Assembly: GCF_002204185.1 (NCBI RefSeq) | Contig: NZ_MXPU01000008.1 | Span: 62,001 to 126,000 of the forward strand | From: Rhizobium esperanzae | GTDB taxonomy: Bacteria > Pseudomonadota > Alphaproteobacteria > Rhizobiales > Rhizobiaceae | Reading direction: 5' to 3' | Length of the DNA stretch: 64,000 nt | Shown: positions 1-8,364 of the stretch, in pieces | How positions within the stretch are numbered: position 1 is the first letter of the stretch | Layout: every line of letters begins with the position of its first letter | Program-made: the position numbers and the translations under genes | The notes under the pieces: model-generated | Seen by the model: the letters and a program-made list of their open reading frames with translations, nothing else | Database searches by the model: none | Told to the model about the DNA's origin: nothing

Positions 1-1
1 C

Positions 2-118
2 GCGCGCCGACCGTTCCTGCAGCTCGTCGCAGGTGACCGTTGCGTCTGCAGGCTTTCGCAGCTGGCGCTGGAAGCGGGCGATCGCAGCCTTCAGCCAGAG
101 ATGGAAATCAAGCTTCAT
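2..118 (-). CDS. Small protein, 3' end outside the window
   Basis: The reading frame runs off the left edge of the window, so only the first 39 codons are visible. It begins MKLDFHLWLKAAIARFQRQL and is preceded by a strong AGGAGGT Shine-Dalgarno sequence seven bases upstream of the ATG, which is the main reason to believe it. The visible part is basic and probably helical. I recognise no family. It lies just downstream of the 62-residue protein gene on the same strand (12 bases apart), so the two are probably co-transcribed. Confidence 0.5.
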   Translation of the reverse strand, partial: MKLDFHLWLKAAIARFQRQLRKPADATVTCDELQERSAR

Positions 119-130
119 GCGAACCTCCTG

Positions 131-319
131 TCAGGAACTGGTAGGTTGGGGAATCAACGAATGACGTTGCGCATTGGCGAGAAGATCGCGCAGCGATGCA
201 GTCGGCCCGTAGAGCATAAGCAGGCGGTTTTCCTCGCGCTTGGCCAGCCGATATCGGCGGGCAAAGTCAAAGACACTCCAGATTTGTTCGCTTGATCCCG
301 GCGGGCCTGCATCATTCAT
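131..319 (-). CDS. Conserved small protein, paralogue of the one at 41533-41721
   Basis: A 62-residue protein with a good AGGAGGC ribosome site before the ATG. Residues 13-50 (IWSVFDFARRYRLAKREENR, then LLMLYGP and LLANAQR) align well with a second 62-residue protein encoded at 41533-41721, which has VWSVTEFCARHRIDVEEQAL, LLKLFGP and LLHNARR. The conserved W-S-V-x-x-F-x-x-R-x-R, L-x-L-x-G-P and L-L-x-N-A-x-R positions show a genuine family. No transmembrane segment or known domain is visible and the function is unknown. It precedes the cut-off small gene on the same strand. Confidence 0.65.
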   Translation of the reverse strand: MNDAGPPGSSEQIWSVFDFARRYRLAKREENRLLMLYGPTASLRDLLANAQRHSLIPQPTSS

Positions 320-353
320 CGCTGCCTCCTGAGAACGAATTTCGTGACCCGCC

Positions 354-914
354 TTATTCGGCCGCCGCTACTGCCGGTCTTGCCTCTGGAAAGAAGGCCG
401 ACAATTCGCCGACCACTTCGTCGATGCGGTTCGAAAGCGCATCGGATGAGACCGCGTAATCCGCAAAATCACGGTCGGACGCATAGACGGCCGTCGGCAG
501 CGTATGGGCCATGAAGAAACCGAACAGCGGCCGAAGCTGATGCTCGACCATCAAGGCATGCCGGTCGCCGCCGCCGGTTGCTGTAATGATGATCGGCTTC
601 GCGCGAAGCTCCTGCGGATCGATCAGATCGATGAGGTGCTTGAAAAGGCCGGGGTATGAGCCCTTGTAAGTCGGCGAACCTATAATCAGCACATCGGCCC
701 TTACGATCTCGTCGACGACACGCTTGGCCTGCTCGTCAAGGTCCTTGCGCCACAGCGCGCCGCCCAGAGACGGACCGACATCGTGCAGATCATAGGTTTT
801 GCTCGAAAAGCCGTATCTGATGCTGGCGCGTTCGGCGACATGCCGGACGAGCGCCAATGTCTTCGATGGGCGGTTGAAGCTGCCGGCAATGCCGACGAGT
901 TTGAAACCTGACAT
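354..914 (-). CDS. NAD(P)H-dependent FMN reductase, MsuE type
   Basis: A 186-residue flavodoxin-fold protein that reduces FMN with NAD(P)H in the cytoplasm. The N-terminus carries VGIAGSFNRPSKT, the phosphate-binding loop of this family, and the middle carries GSPTYKGSYPGLFKHLIDL, its typical flavin-contact region; the length is usual. The ATG at 914 is preceded by AGAGAGG; an upstream ATG at 941 lacks a good site. It is the last gene of the organosulfur-type cluster and would supply FMNH2 to the three luciferase-like monooxygenases encoded upstream. It has its own 109-base leader, whose promoter-proximal sequence resembles that in front of the first cluster gene at 10730. Confidence 0.85.
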   Translation of the reverse strand: MSGFKLVGIAGSFNRPSKTLALVRHVAERASIRYGFSSKTYDLHDVGPSLGGALWRKDLDEQAKRVVDEIVRADVLIIGSPTYKGSYPGLFKHLIDLIDPQELRAKPIIITATGGGDRHALMVEHQLRPLFGFFMAHTLPTAVYASDRDFADYAVSSDALSNRIDEVVGELSAFFPEARPAVAAAE

Positions 915-948
915 GGTTTTTCCTCTCTGTGGTTGCTTCAAATATTGT

Positions 949-957
949 CTATAAAAT
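949..957 (-). promoter_or_regulatory. Shared promoter motif upstream of the FMN reductase gene
   Basis: On the minus strand the leader reads ATTTTATAG, then 12 bases, then GCAACCAC (929-936), ending 35 bases before the start codon at 914. The same two blocks, spaced by 10 bases, lie 36 bases before the start of the first gene of the cluster at 10730. The repetition of sequence and distance suggests a common promoter or activator site. Which box does what cannot be told from sequence. Confidence 0.5.
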
Positions 958-1022
958 TACTCGATTAAAGGAATGTGCATCTCTCCTTCGGGGTTCGATT
1001 GAAAAAAGATTCGCCTTTTAGT

Positions 1023-1619
1023 CTACGGTCTGTCGCCGCGCAGATGACGCTCGAGGAAGGGCAAGTTGTCCTGGCCCCAATAGAGCTCCCCGTCATAGAT
1101 ATAACTGGGAAAACCGAAGACGCCGCTGTCGCGCGCATGCACCCGGTCTGCCGACCACTTGTTCTGAACGTCGTCGTCGGCTTGGCGCCTGAGAAGCGCT
1201 GCGCCATCGAAACCTGCTGATGTAACGATCGCCTCGCGTATATCAGCCTTGCCGATATCCCTGGCCTCGCTCCAGAAAGCATGCTGCAGGGCGCGGGCAA
1301 TGCCAATCCAATCCTGCCCGTCGAGATAGGCGGCGATCACGAAGAGGGAGGCCGGCGTCGGATCGCTCAGCTCCGGCCGATGTTCGAGCAGCAGTTCCTT
1401 GCCGCGCACACGCGCCCAGCGTTTGAGGTCCCGCGTCCAGTAGGCGCGGCGGATCTCCGGCCGGTTGCGCGAGAAGATGCCACCATTCTCCTCGACCACC
1501 GTCGTCAGATAAGGCGTGACGACGACGTCATTCTTCGCCGCCAGTTCGGTAAAGGCATCGAAGCCGATGTGCGACCAGGGCGAGCCGATCGAAAAGAAAT
1601 ATTCCACCGATTTGGTCAC
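1023..1619 (-). CDS. DsbA-fold protein of the 2-hydroxychromene-2-carboxylate isomerase family
   Basis: A 198-residue thioredoxin-fold protein of the HCCA isomerase/kappa-class glutathione transferase group. It opens with FFSIGSPWSHIG, in which a serine stands where DsbA has the first catalytic cysteine, and it has the late segment DSGVFGFPSYIYDGELYWGQ typical of the group. The start is taken as GTG at 1619 because AGGAG lies nine bases upstream; the open frame continues further upstream but without family similarity. Members use glutathione for isomerisation or transfer on aromatic or electrophilic substrates. Within this flavin monooxygenase cluster it may process a thiol adduct or aldehyde product; that role is inference. 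Confidence 0.75.
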   Translation of the reverse strand: MTKSVEYFFSIGSPWSHIGFDAFTELAAKNDVVVTPYLTTVVEENGGIFSRNRPEIRRAYWTRDLKRWARVRGKELLLEHRPELSDPTPASLFVIAAYLDGQDWIGIARALQHAFWSEARDIGKADIREAIVTSAGFDGAALLRRQADDDVQNKWSADRVHARDSGVFGFPSYIYDGELYWGQDNLPFLERHLRGDRP

Positions 1620-1683
1620 TGACGAATGCTCCTGCTGAGATGATTGTTTGATGGCGAATGGGACGTTGTCTGCCGACGGCCAA

Positions 1684-2718
1684 TCAGGAAGCAGTCCGAA
1701 TTCCCGGCTGCGCTTTCCATCCGAGCTCCGGGGCGATTCTGGTGGCGAAGTCGTGGAGGATCTGGCGATATTCCTCGTGCTCGAACTCGTAAGGGAGCTC
1801 CAGCCGCAACTCGCTGACCTCTGGAAGGATCGGATCGGCGAAAAGCCGCTCCAAAATTTCCTCCGATGTGCCGACAATATCGCAGGCGAACAAGGTACGC
1901 CGCTCGCCCTGTGGCGAAAGCGTCCGCTGATGGCGGCCGTCGGCATAATCGCGGTAGCGGCGGCGCGTTGGCGCATCGGCGCTGTCGAAAGGCACGATGA
2001 CGCGGCCGAGCGCGACGCGGCGCTGCGTTCCAGAGTCGCGATAGGTTTTAATGAGCGTGGATTGGGCAACGAAGAAATCGTCGGTCCCCTCCCCCGTTAT
2101 CACATTGCCCGTCAACAGGTTAAAGCCGTTGCGGCCGGCCCAGTCGGCCGAGCGCTGCGACCCGCCGCCATACCAGATCCGGTCGATCAGACCTTTGGCA
2201 TAGGGCTGCAGGCGCGGCCGCTGCGGGCCGAAGGGCGTCTTGATGAAGGTCGCGTCGTCGCCGAGATAGGCACCGCGCAGATTGTCGGCAAAGCGCAGCA
2301 CGCGATCATGCGAGAAATCGTAACGCGTCCAGTCGCCGTCGAAGGCGAGCGGACCGATCAGCTCGGCATGCAGCGGCCGGCCGGCGCTGACGCCGATATT
2401 CAGCCGCCCGCGCGAGAGAACATCGACCGTCGCAAGGTCCTCGGCCAGCCGATACGGGCTTTCATAGCCGATCGGAATGACCGCCGTTCCGAGCTCGATC
2501 CGGCTGGTGCGCTGGGTGGCGGCCGAAAGAAAGGCGCTGGCGGACGAGATCCCCGGCTCCAGGTGGCGCTGGCGGACCCAGGCGCTGTCGAAGCCAAGCG
2601 CCTCGCCATAGTGCAGTTGCTGGAGCGTCTGCTCCAATCCCGACAAGGGATCATCATCGGAATAGTTGCCGGGGGTGAGGAAGCCGATATGGCTAATGGA
2701 TATATTGCCGCCGCTCAT
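1684..2718 (-). CDS. LLM-class flavin-dependent oxidoreductase (luciferase-like)
   Basis: A 344-residue TIM-barrel monooxygenase of the bacterial luciferase superfamily, expected to use FMNH2 and oxygen. Visible family features are the N-terminal beta strand IGFLTPGNY, the segment ALGFDSAWVRQRHLEPG that normally carries substrate- and flavin-contacting residues, IELGTAVIPIGYESPYRLAEDL, and SRGRLNIGVSAGRP. The ATG at 2718 follows GGAAGCAGGT; the open frame extends 37 codons upstream without similarity. It follows the binding-protein gene by 16 bases and so is in the same transcript. It is one of three monooxygenases in the cluster; they differ enough in sequence to act on different substrates or steps. 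Confidence 0.85.
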   Translation of the reverse strand: MSGGNISISHIGFLTPGNYSDDDPLSGLEQTLQQLHYGEALGFDSAWVRQRHLEPGISSASAFLSAATQRTSRIELGTAVIPIGYESPYRLAEDLATVDVLSRGRLNIGVSAGRPLHAELIGPLAFDGDWTRYDFSHDRVLRFADNLRGAYLGDDATFIKTPFGPQRPRLQPYAKGLIDRIWYGGGSQRSADWAGRNGFNLLTGNVITGEGTDDFFVAQSTLIKTYRDSGTQRRVALGRVIVPFDSADAPTRRRYRDYADGRHQRTLSPQGERRTLFACDIVGTSEEILERLFADPILPEVSELRLELPYEFEHEEYRQILHDFATRIAPELGWKAQPGIRTAS

Positions 2719-2734
2719 GACCTGCTTCCCGCAA

Positions 2735-3673
2735 TCAATATTTCGGCAGGCCGGGCGGATTGGTCTCGGATGCCGGGAGAGCTTCCTCGGAAAGATGCCA
2801 GTGAGCGAGAATCCTCGCATAGGTGCCATCCTTGATCAGGCCATTGGTGGCGATAGTCAGCGCATCGGCGAGTCCGCTTCCCTTGCGGGTGGCGATGGCG
2901 ACGTCCGATCGATCCGGCCAGCCGGCGCTCAGCGTGCCCACCCGCTTGATGTTCTTGTCACGCGCCGCGATGAAGACGAGCTGCGCGTGCGGCTGGACGA
3001 TGACATCGGCCCGACCGGAACGCAGCGCGAGAAGGCTTGCCGCCTCGTCGTCGTAATATTGCAGCTCGATCGGCTTCAGGCCCGCGGCGACGTCCTCTTC
3101 GCTCCACTTGATCAGGATACGCTCCTGGTTGGTGCCGGCACCGACGATGATTCTGAGGCCCGCCGCATCCTTCGGCTCCTTGATCGAGGTGATCGGGCTA
3201 TCAGCTTTCACGAAGACACCGTGCAGACCCTGGCGATAGGTGGAGAAATCGAACTTCTCCTTGCGCTGCTCGGTCACGCCGACATTGGAGATGACGGCAT
3301 CATATTTGCCCGATGTGAGCCCGAGCGGCCAGTCGATCCAGGCGACCGGCACGATCTCCAGCGTCAGGCCGAGGCTGTCGGCGATCGCATAGGCATAGTC
3401 GGGATCGGCGCCGACCACGGTCTTGGCATCGGTGGCGTAAGTCGCAAGCGGCGGCCCGCCGGGGCTGACGGCGATGGTGAACTTGCCCGGTTTGACGAAC
3501 TTGAAATCCCTGGGGATTGCGGCGATCGCCGCATTGTTCCTGGCTGCATGAAGCCTGCCCGGCTGCTGCGGGCTCAGGTCGAAATCATCGGCCGCATGGG
3601 CTGCACTGAGGCCGGTCAAGGCTGCCGTCAGCGCCGCGAAGAAAAAGCTGCGGATATCAAGAAAACTCGCCAC
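2735..3673 (-). CDS. Amino-acid-type ABC transporter substrate-binding protein (copy 1)
   Basis: A 312-residue periplasmic binding protein of the polar amino acid (cluster 3) family with a signal peptide ending about AHA/AD near residue 27. It is a clear tandem paralogue of the next gene at 3745-4707: both share a mature N-terminus FDLSPxQPxRL, the motif ISNVxVTExRKEKFDFSTYR and SIKEPKD followed by AGTNQE. The start is read as GTG at 3673 with GGAG eleven bases upstream; no ATG is available in frame nearby. It would bind the same or a related solute for the fused permease/ATPase encoded upstream at 4782-6557. Two binding proteins for one membrane component suggest a broadened substrate range. 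Confidence 0.82.
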   Translation of the reverse strand: MASFLDIRSFFFAALTAALTGLSAAHAADDFDLSPQQPGRLHAARNNAAIAAIPRDFKFVKPGKFTIAVSPGGPPLATYATDAKTVVGADPDYAYAIADSLGLTLEIVPVAWIDWPLGLTSGKYDAVISNVGVTEQRKEKFDFSTYRQGLHGVFVKADSPITSIKEPKDAAGLRIIVGAGTNQERILIKWSEEDVAAGLKPIELQYYDDEAASLLALRSGRADVIVQPHAQLVFIAARDKNIKRVGTLSAGWPDRSDVAIATRKGSGLADALTIATNGLIKDGTYARILAHWHLSEEALPASETNPPGLPKY

Positions 3674-3705
3674 GTTCGGTATGTCTCCGTTTGCAGTGCA
3701 AGGCA

Positions 3706-3737
3706 GGGACGGACCGGCTCGAACGGCCGTCCGTCCC
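3706..3737 (-). other. Intercistronic hairpin after a binding-protein gene
   Basis: GGGACGGAC (3706-3714) and GTCCGTCCC (3729-3737) form a perfect nine-base-pair stem with a 14-base loop in the 71-base gap between the two tandem binding-protein genes. There is no run of T after it on the minus strand, so it looks like an mRNA-end stabiliser or partial attenuator and not an intrinsic terminator. Similar hairpins follow four other binding-protein genes in this window. Confidence 0.6.
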
Positions 3738-3744
3738 GTAAAGA

Positions 3745-4707
3745 TTACGAACCACTCTTCGGCAGGCCGGGCGGATTGGTCTGGGCCTTGTCGATCGCCT
3801 CGGGACCGAGATTCCAGGCGTCGAGGATCTTCTTGTAGGCGCCGCTGGCAATCAGGTCGTTGACGACATTGGTGACGGGCGCCGCCAGACCACTGCCCTT
3901 GCGCGTGGTGACGGCGATCTCGGCCGTGATCGGCCAGCCGCCGCTGACGGTGCCGACAAGTTTGGTCTTGCCGTTGATTCCAGCCGCATAGGCCTGGGTG
4001 GCGTTGACGCTGAAGACAGCATCGGCCCTGCCGGACTGCACGGCGAGGTCCTTCACCGCATTGTCGTCGTAATACTGCACCTCGATCGGCTTGAGGCCGG
4101 CCGCAACATTCCGCCGGTCCCATTCCAGCAGGATCTTCTCCTGATTGGTGCCGGCATCGGTGATGACCTTCAGGCCGGCAATATCCTTTGGCTCCTTGAT
4201 CGACGTGATCGGGTTGTCGGCCCTGACGTAGAAACCGAGCTCATCCTTGCGGTAGGTCGAGAAATCGAACTTTTCCTTGCGCTCTTCCGTGACAGTCACG
4301 TTCGAGATCACCGCATCGAACTTGCCGGAGGTGAGCCCCAGCGGCCAATCGGCCCATGCGACGGAAACGAGGTTGAGCTTCAGGGCCAGGCTGTCGGCAA
4401 TCGCCTGCGCCAGATCGACGTCATAACCGATGACCGTCTTGGAGTCTGAGGCATAGTCATGGAGCGGCAGATTGCCGCTCGAGCTGATGCCGACGGTGAA
4501 GACGCCGTTCTCGACGAACTTGAAGTCCTTGATTTCAGCGATGCGCTTCTCGTTCTTTTCCACCCGCAGCCGGTTCGGCTGTTCGGGGCTTAGATCGAAC
4601 TTCTGCTGCGCCTGAGCGGAACCGAAACCGATCGCGCCAATGGCGACGGCTCCCGCTATGAGAAGCCTTACTCTATCTGTAAATGCCACGCCCCTTCTCC
4701 ATTTCAT
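3745..4707 (-). CDS. Amino-acid-type ABC transporter substrate-binding protein (copy 2)
   Basis: A 320-residue periplasmic binding protein of the polar amino acid family. The signal peptide starts MKWRRGVAFTDRVRLLIAGA and is cleaved about SAQA/QQ near residue 34. The mature part has DVDLAQAIADSLALKLNLV, WADWPLGLTSGKFDAVISNV and QSGRADAVFSVN, the hinge and lobe segments of the family. ATG 4707 gives a proper signal sequence, whereas the upstream ATG at 4761 does not. It lies 74 bases after the fused permease/ATPase gene, and a paralogue follows it. In the related Bacillus clusters the transporter takes up cystine or N-acetylated S-alkylcysteines, which is the best guess here. Confidence 0.82.
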   Translation of the reverse strand: MKWRRGVAFTDRVRLLIAGAVAIGAIGFGSAQAQQKFDLSPEQPNRLRVEKNEKRIAEIKDFKFVENGVFTVGISSSGNLPLHDYASDSKTVIGYDVDLAQAIADSLALKLNLVSVAWADWPLGLTSGKFDAVISNVTVTEERKEKFDFSTYRKDELGFYVRADNPITSIKEPKDIAGLKVITDAGTNQEKILLEWDRRNVAAGLKPIEVQYYDDNAVKDLAVQSGRADAVFSVNATQAYAAGINGKTKLVGTVSGGWPITAEIAVTTRKGSGLAAPVTNVVNDLIASGAYKKILDAWNLGPEAIDKAQTNPPGLPKSGS

Positions 4708-4781
4708 CTTAAGGTTGCGGTTATTGTCATTCGACCGGAGCAGCCCGTCGCGGCCCGGCATTTCACCAGCGCTATCAGGCG

Positions 4782-6557
4782 CTAGAGAACCTTGGCGAGG
4801 AATTCGCGCGTTCGGGGGTGCTCCGCTTGCGTGAAGATCCGGGCCGGCGGACCGACCTCCAGAATGCGGCCGCTTTCCATGAAGACGACCGTATCGGCGA
4901 CTTCGCGGGCAAAGCCGATTTCGTGGGTAACGATGACGAGCGTCGTTCCGGTGCGGGCGAGCTCCTTGATGACGTCGAGCACCTCACCGACGAGTTCCGG
5001 ATCGAGTGCGGAGGTCGGTTCGTCGAAGAGCAGAACCTTGGGGCGGAGCGCCAGCGCCCGGGCGATCGCCACACGCTGCTGCTGGCCGCCGGAGAGCTGG
5101 CGCGGATAGGCATTGATCTTGTCGCTGAGACCGACGCGTGCCAGCAGCTCCTGCGCCAGCTGCACAGCTTCCTCACGATCGACGCCACGAACCTCGATCG
5201 GCGCCTCGGTCAAGTTTTCGAGCACGGTCAGATGCGGGAAGAGATTGAAGCTCTGGAAGACCATGCCGATATCGGCGCGGCGTTTGAGGATATCCTTCTC
5301 CTTGAGCTCGTAGAGCGTGTCGCCCTTCCTGCTATAACCGACAAACTCGCCGTCGACGGAGATGAAGCCCTCATCGACACGCTCCAGGTGATTGATCGAC
5401 CGCAGCAGCGTCGACTTACCCGAACCGGAGGGGCCGAGAATGGCGGTCACGCTGCCGGCGGGCAGGTTGAGCTCGACATCGTGGAGCACCTTCAGCGAGC
5501 CGAAACTTTTCGAAATGCCATGGATGCGCACCGCACCGCCTGCCCGGAGAGCCTCGGCATCATGGAAACCGAGATTGCGCACCTTGTCGGCTGCGCTATC
5601 CAGCACCGGCAGCGGACGACGGAAGCGTTCGAAAAATGCCTGGAAAGGCAGCGGCGTCGGATTGCGTACGGCGCCTCTGGAGAAATAACGCTCGATATAG
5701 TGCTGGGCGATCGACAGCACGGTCATGATGATCAGATACCAGACGGTCGCGACCATCAGCAGCGGAATGACTTCGAGATTACGGCGGTAGATCACCTGGA
5801 CGGTGTAGAACAGCTCCGGCAGCGCCAGCACATAGACGACGGACGTGCTCTTCGCCAATCCGATGAGCTCGTTGAACCCGGTCGGCAGGATGGAGCGCAT
5901 GGCCTGCGGCAACACGATGCGGAAGGCCTGACGGCGGCGCGGCAGGCCGAGTGCAGCGGCGGCTTCCAATTGCCCGTGATCCACCGACAGAATCCCGCCG
6001 CGGACGATCTCGGCGAAGAAGGCCGATTGGTTGAGCGTGAGGCCGAGATAGGCAGCGGCGAAGGGCGTCAGCAGCTGCACGGTAGGATAGTCGAAGAAGA
6101 CCGTATCGGTGAACGGAACGCCGATCCTGATCGTTTCGTAGAGATAGCCGAGATTGTTCAATATCAGCAGCAGCACGATCATCGGTATCGAGCGCAGCAG
6201 CCAGATATAGCCCCAGGAAAGGCCCGATAGCAGCGGCGACTTGGAGACACGGGCGAGCGCGAGGGCCGTTCCGAGGATAGAGCCCGATATGGCGGCAAGC
6301 GCGGTCAGAAGCAACGTCCTGCCCAGGCCGACGAGCACCGGCTCGGCGAAGAACCATTCGGCGAAGACGCCCCAACCCCAGCGCGGATTGGTGAAGGTGG
6401 AATAGAGCACGGCGATGATGACGACGGACGCGAATATCGTGCCCGCCAGCCGCTCGGGGTGGCGCGCCGGCACGATGCGATAACGGGAATATTCCTGCCT
6501 GAGTTCTGCCGTTCTGCTGCCGGTCTCAATGCCCGCGAAATCCGTCGTCAGTGCCAT
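4782..6557 (-). CDS. Fused amino acid ABC transporter permease and ATPase
   Basis: A 591-residue single chain joining two ABC subunits that are usually separate. Residues about 35-310 are an inner membrane permease of the His/Glu/Gln/Arg type, with several hydrophobic spans and the EAA loop [20 protein letters not shown] followed by LPQAMR. Residues about 340-591 are an ATPase with Walker [11 protein letters not shown]-loop [10 protein letters not shown], signature LSGGQQQR and Walker [13 protein letters not shown]. Start ATG 6557 has AGGGAAG upstream. A homodimer would form a complete importer with the two binding proteins encoded downstream. The same fusion is known in other alphaproteobacterial transporters, so it is unusual in layout but not unique. 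Confidence 0.88.
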   Translation of the reverse strand: MALTTDFAGIETGSRTAELRQEYSRYRIVPARHPERLAGTIFASVVIIAVLYSTFTNPRWGWGVFAEWFFAEPVLVGLGRTLLLTALAAISGSILGTALALARVSKSPLLSGLSWGYIWLLRSIPMIVLLLILNNLGYLYETIRIGVPFTDTVFFDYPTVQLLTPFAAAYLGLTLNQSAFFAEIVRGGILSVDHGQLEAAAALGLPRRRQAFRIVLPQAMRSILPTGFNELIGLAKSTSVVYVLALPELFYTVQVIYRRNLEVIPLLMVATVWYLIIMTVLSIAQHYIERYFSRGAVRNPTPLPFQAFFERFRRPLPVLDSAADKVRNLGFHDAEALRAGGAVRIHGISKSFGSLKVLHDVELNLPAGSVTAILGPSGSGKSTLLRSINHLERVDEGFISVDGEFVGYSRKGDTLYELKEKDILKRRADIGMVFQSFNLFPHLTVLENLTEAPIEVRGVDREEAVQLAQELLARVGLSDKINAYPRQLSGGQQQRVAIARALALRPKVLLFDEPTSALDPELVGEVLDVIKELARTGTTLVIVTHEIGFAREVADTVVFMESGRILEVGPPARIFTQAEHPRTREFLAKVL

Positions 6558-6586
6558 TCTTGCTTCCCTTTGTGATTATCGTCTTG

Positions 6587-7138
6587 TCAGAGATTTGCGC
6601 CGGCCACGCGCAGGCGCGGTTCGGCCGCCTCGGCTCCGAAGACCGGCGGACCGAGATGGGTGATGTCCTTCTCGAAGGGCAGGCTCTTGTAGGTCTCGGG
6701 ATCGGCTGATGTGTCGAAGAGAGCGGTGTAGCCGTAGTTCAGGTAGAGGCCGACGGCCTCGGGCTGGCGGAAACCGGTCGTCAGATAAATCCTCGTATAA
6801 CCTTGGCGGGCCGCCTGAGCCTCCAGCTCCACCAGCACCTTGCGGGCAAGGCCCTGGCGGCGCAGGTCCGAGCGTGTCCAGATGCGTTTGAACTCGGCGG
6901 TGCGATTGTCGTAATGCTTGAAAGCGCCGCCGCCGATGGTTTCACCATCCCGGATCAACAGGAGAAAATTGCCGTGAGGCGGCGCGAAGGCTTCGGGAGG
7001 ATAGCGGTTGAGCTCGGCCGCAGCACCTTCGGCATTGAAGTAGGTGCCGTAGCGGCTGTCATATTCGTGAATCAGTTCCTCAATCAACGGCTTGGCGTGG
7101 GGATCGAGAGGGGTCGTATAGAGAAACGTGTCGCTCAT
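6587..7138 (-). CDS. GNAT family N-acetyltransferase
   Basis: A 183-residue acetyltransferase of the GNAT fold. The acetyl-CoA-binding motif A is RSDLRRQGLARKVLVELE (Q/R-x-x-G-x-A type), preceded by the strand AEFKRIWT and followed by TRIYLTTGFRQPEAVGLYLNYGY, the typical C-terminal half. ATG 7138 is used; a GTG at 7150 overlaps the stop codon of the upstream amidohydrolase gene (GTGA), so translational coupling is possible either way. In the Bacillus yxe and ytm clusters the acetyltransferase (SnaA/SnaB) N-acetylates an S-substituted cysteine before oxidative C-S cleavage; the same partners surround this gene, which supports that role by context. Confidence 0.82.
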   Translation of the reverse strand: MSDTFLYTTPLDPHAKPLIEELIHEYDSRYGTYFNAEGAAAELNRYPPEAFAPPHGNFLLLIRDGETIGGGAFKHYDNRTAEFKRIWTRSDLRRQGLARKVLVELEAQAARQGYTRIYLTTGFRQPEAVGLYLNYGYTALFDTSADPETYKSLPFEKDITHLGPPVFGAEAAEPRLRVAGANL

Positions 7139-7146
7139 GTCGTTCG

Positions 7147-8346
7147 TCACCCGTTGTCGTCAGTGAGGAAGGTTTCGGCGAGCCGGACCCAGTAGCGGGC
7201 GGCGGGCGCGATGATCGCGTCGTTGAAATCGTAATGGGCGCTGTGGAGAGGCGCGCTGTCGCCGTTTCCGACGAAGAGGTAGCTGCCGGGATTGGCCTGC
7301 AGCATGAAGGCGAAATCCTCGCTTGCGGTTCGTGGACGGAAGTCCTTCTCGATCGCCGCGAGACCGAGCGCGTCGTAAGCGACATCGCGGGCAAATGCCG
7401 TTTCCTTGGCGTGATTGATCAGCGCCGGAAAACCGAGGCGATAATTCACATCCGCCTCGGCGCCGAAGCTTTCGGCCTGGGCGCGGGCAAGGGCCGGAAT
7501 GCGCTCTTGCAGCAGCTGGCGAACCTCCTCGCTGAAGGCCCGCATGGTGAGTTTCATCTCCACGCTCTCGGGGATGACATTCGAGGCGGAGCCGGCATGG
7601 ATCGAGCCGACAGTGGCGACTGCCATATCCTGCGGATCGACATTGCGGGAGACGACGCTCTGCAATGCGGTGATGAAGGAAGCCGAAGCCAGCACCGGAT
7701 CGACGGCGCGGTGCGGTTCAGCGCCGTGACCGCCCTTACCGACGATCCTGATGACCGCCTGGTCGACAGACGCCATGGCCGGACCGGTGACGAAGCCGAA
7801 CTGGCCCGCCGGAATGCCCGGCCAGTTGTGCAGTCCGAAGACAGCATCGACAGGAAATCGTTCGAACAACCCTTCCGAGATCATCTTGCGGGCGCCGGCG
7901 CCGATTTCCTCGGCGGGTTGGAAGATCAGCCTGAGCGTGCCGCTGAAATTGCCGCTTTCGGCGAGATAGCGAGCGGCGGCCAGCAGGATCGCGGTATGCC
8001 CGTCATGGCCGCAGGCATGCATGACGCCGGGATTGCTGCTGGCATAGGCAAGATCGGTCGCCTCCTCGATCGGCAGCGCGTCCATATCCGCGCGGATGGC
8101 GATCCGCTTCCCGCCTTCGCCGCGTCTGAGGGTGGCGACGATGCCGGTGCCGGCAATGCCTGTCGCCACCTCGTACCCCCAGGAGGAAAGGCGGGATGCC
8201 ACGAGCTTGCTGGTCCTCAACTCCTGAAAGGCCAGCTCCGGATATTGGTGCAGATCGCGGCGAAGCGCGATGATCTCATCGAGACAGGCGGCGATGCCCT
8301 TTTCGATCGGATCATTGCTGCGGGTGTTCTGAGCGATGGTGTCCAT
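7147..8346 (-). CDS. M20 family amidohydrolase (N-acyl amino acid deacylase type)
   Basis: A 399-residue zinc-dependent hydrolase of the HipO/IAA-amino-acid hydrolase group. Metal and catalytic motifs are visible: ADMDALPIEE, MHACGHDGHTAILL, FQPAEEIGAGARKMI and GLHNWPG, and the late RTASEDFAFM. These enzymes remove an acyl group from an amino acid. In the proposed pathway it would deacetylate N-acetylcysteine, or the product of C-S cleavage, to release cysteine, as SndA/SndB (YtnL/YxeP) do in Bacillus. It sits 18 bases after the NtaA-like monooxygenase gene and overlaps the acetyltransferase region by a GTGA junction, so all three are tightly co-translated. Confidence 0.87.
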   Translation of the reverse strand: MDTIAQNTRSNDPIEKGIAACLDEIIALRRDLHQYPELAFQELRTSKLVASRLSSWGYEVATGIAGTGIVATLRRGEGGKRIAIRADMDALPIEEATDLAYASSNPGVMHACGHDGHTAILLAAARYLAESGNFSGTLRLIFQPAEEIGAGARKMISEGLFERFPVDAVFGLHNWPGIPAGQFGFVTGPAMASVDQAVIRIVGKGGHGAEPHRAVDPVLASASFITALQSVVSRNVDPQDMAVATVGSIHAGSASNVIPESVEMKLTMRAFSEEVRQLLQERIPALARAQAESFGAEADVNYRLGFPALINHAKETAFARDVAYDALGLAAIEKDFRPRTASEDFAFMLQANPGSYLFVGNGDSAPLHSAHYDFNDAIIAPAARYWVRLAETFLTDDNG

Positions 8347-8364
8347 GGCGGTTCGCTCGGCACC

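Noticed and set aside
1648..2835. Long plus-strand open frame of 395 codons
   Set aside because: It lies opposite the luciferase-like gene at 1684-2718, whose protein is clearly recognisable; the high GC content leaves the antisense frame open by chance.
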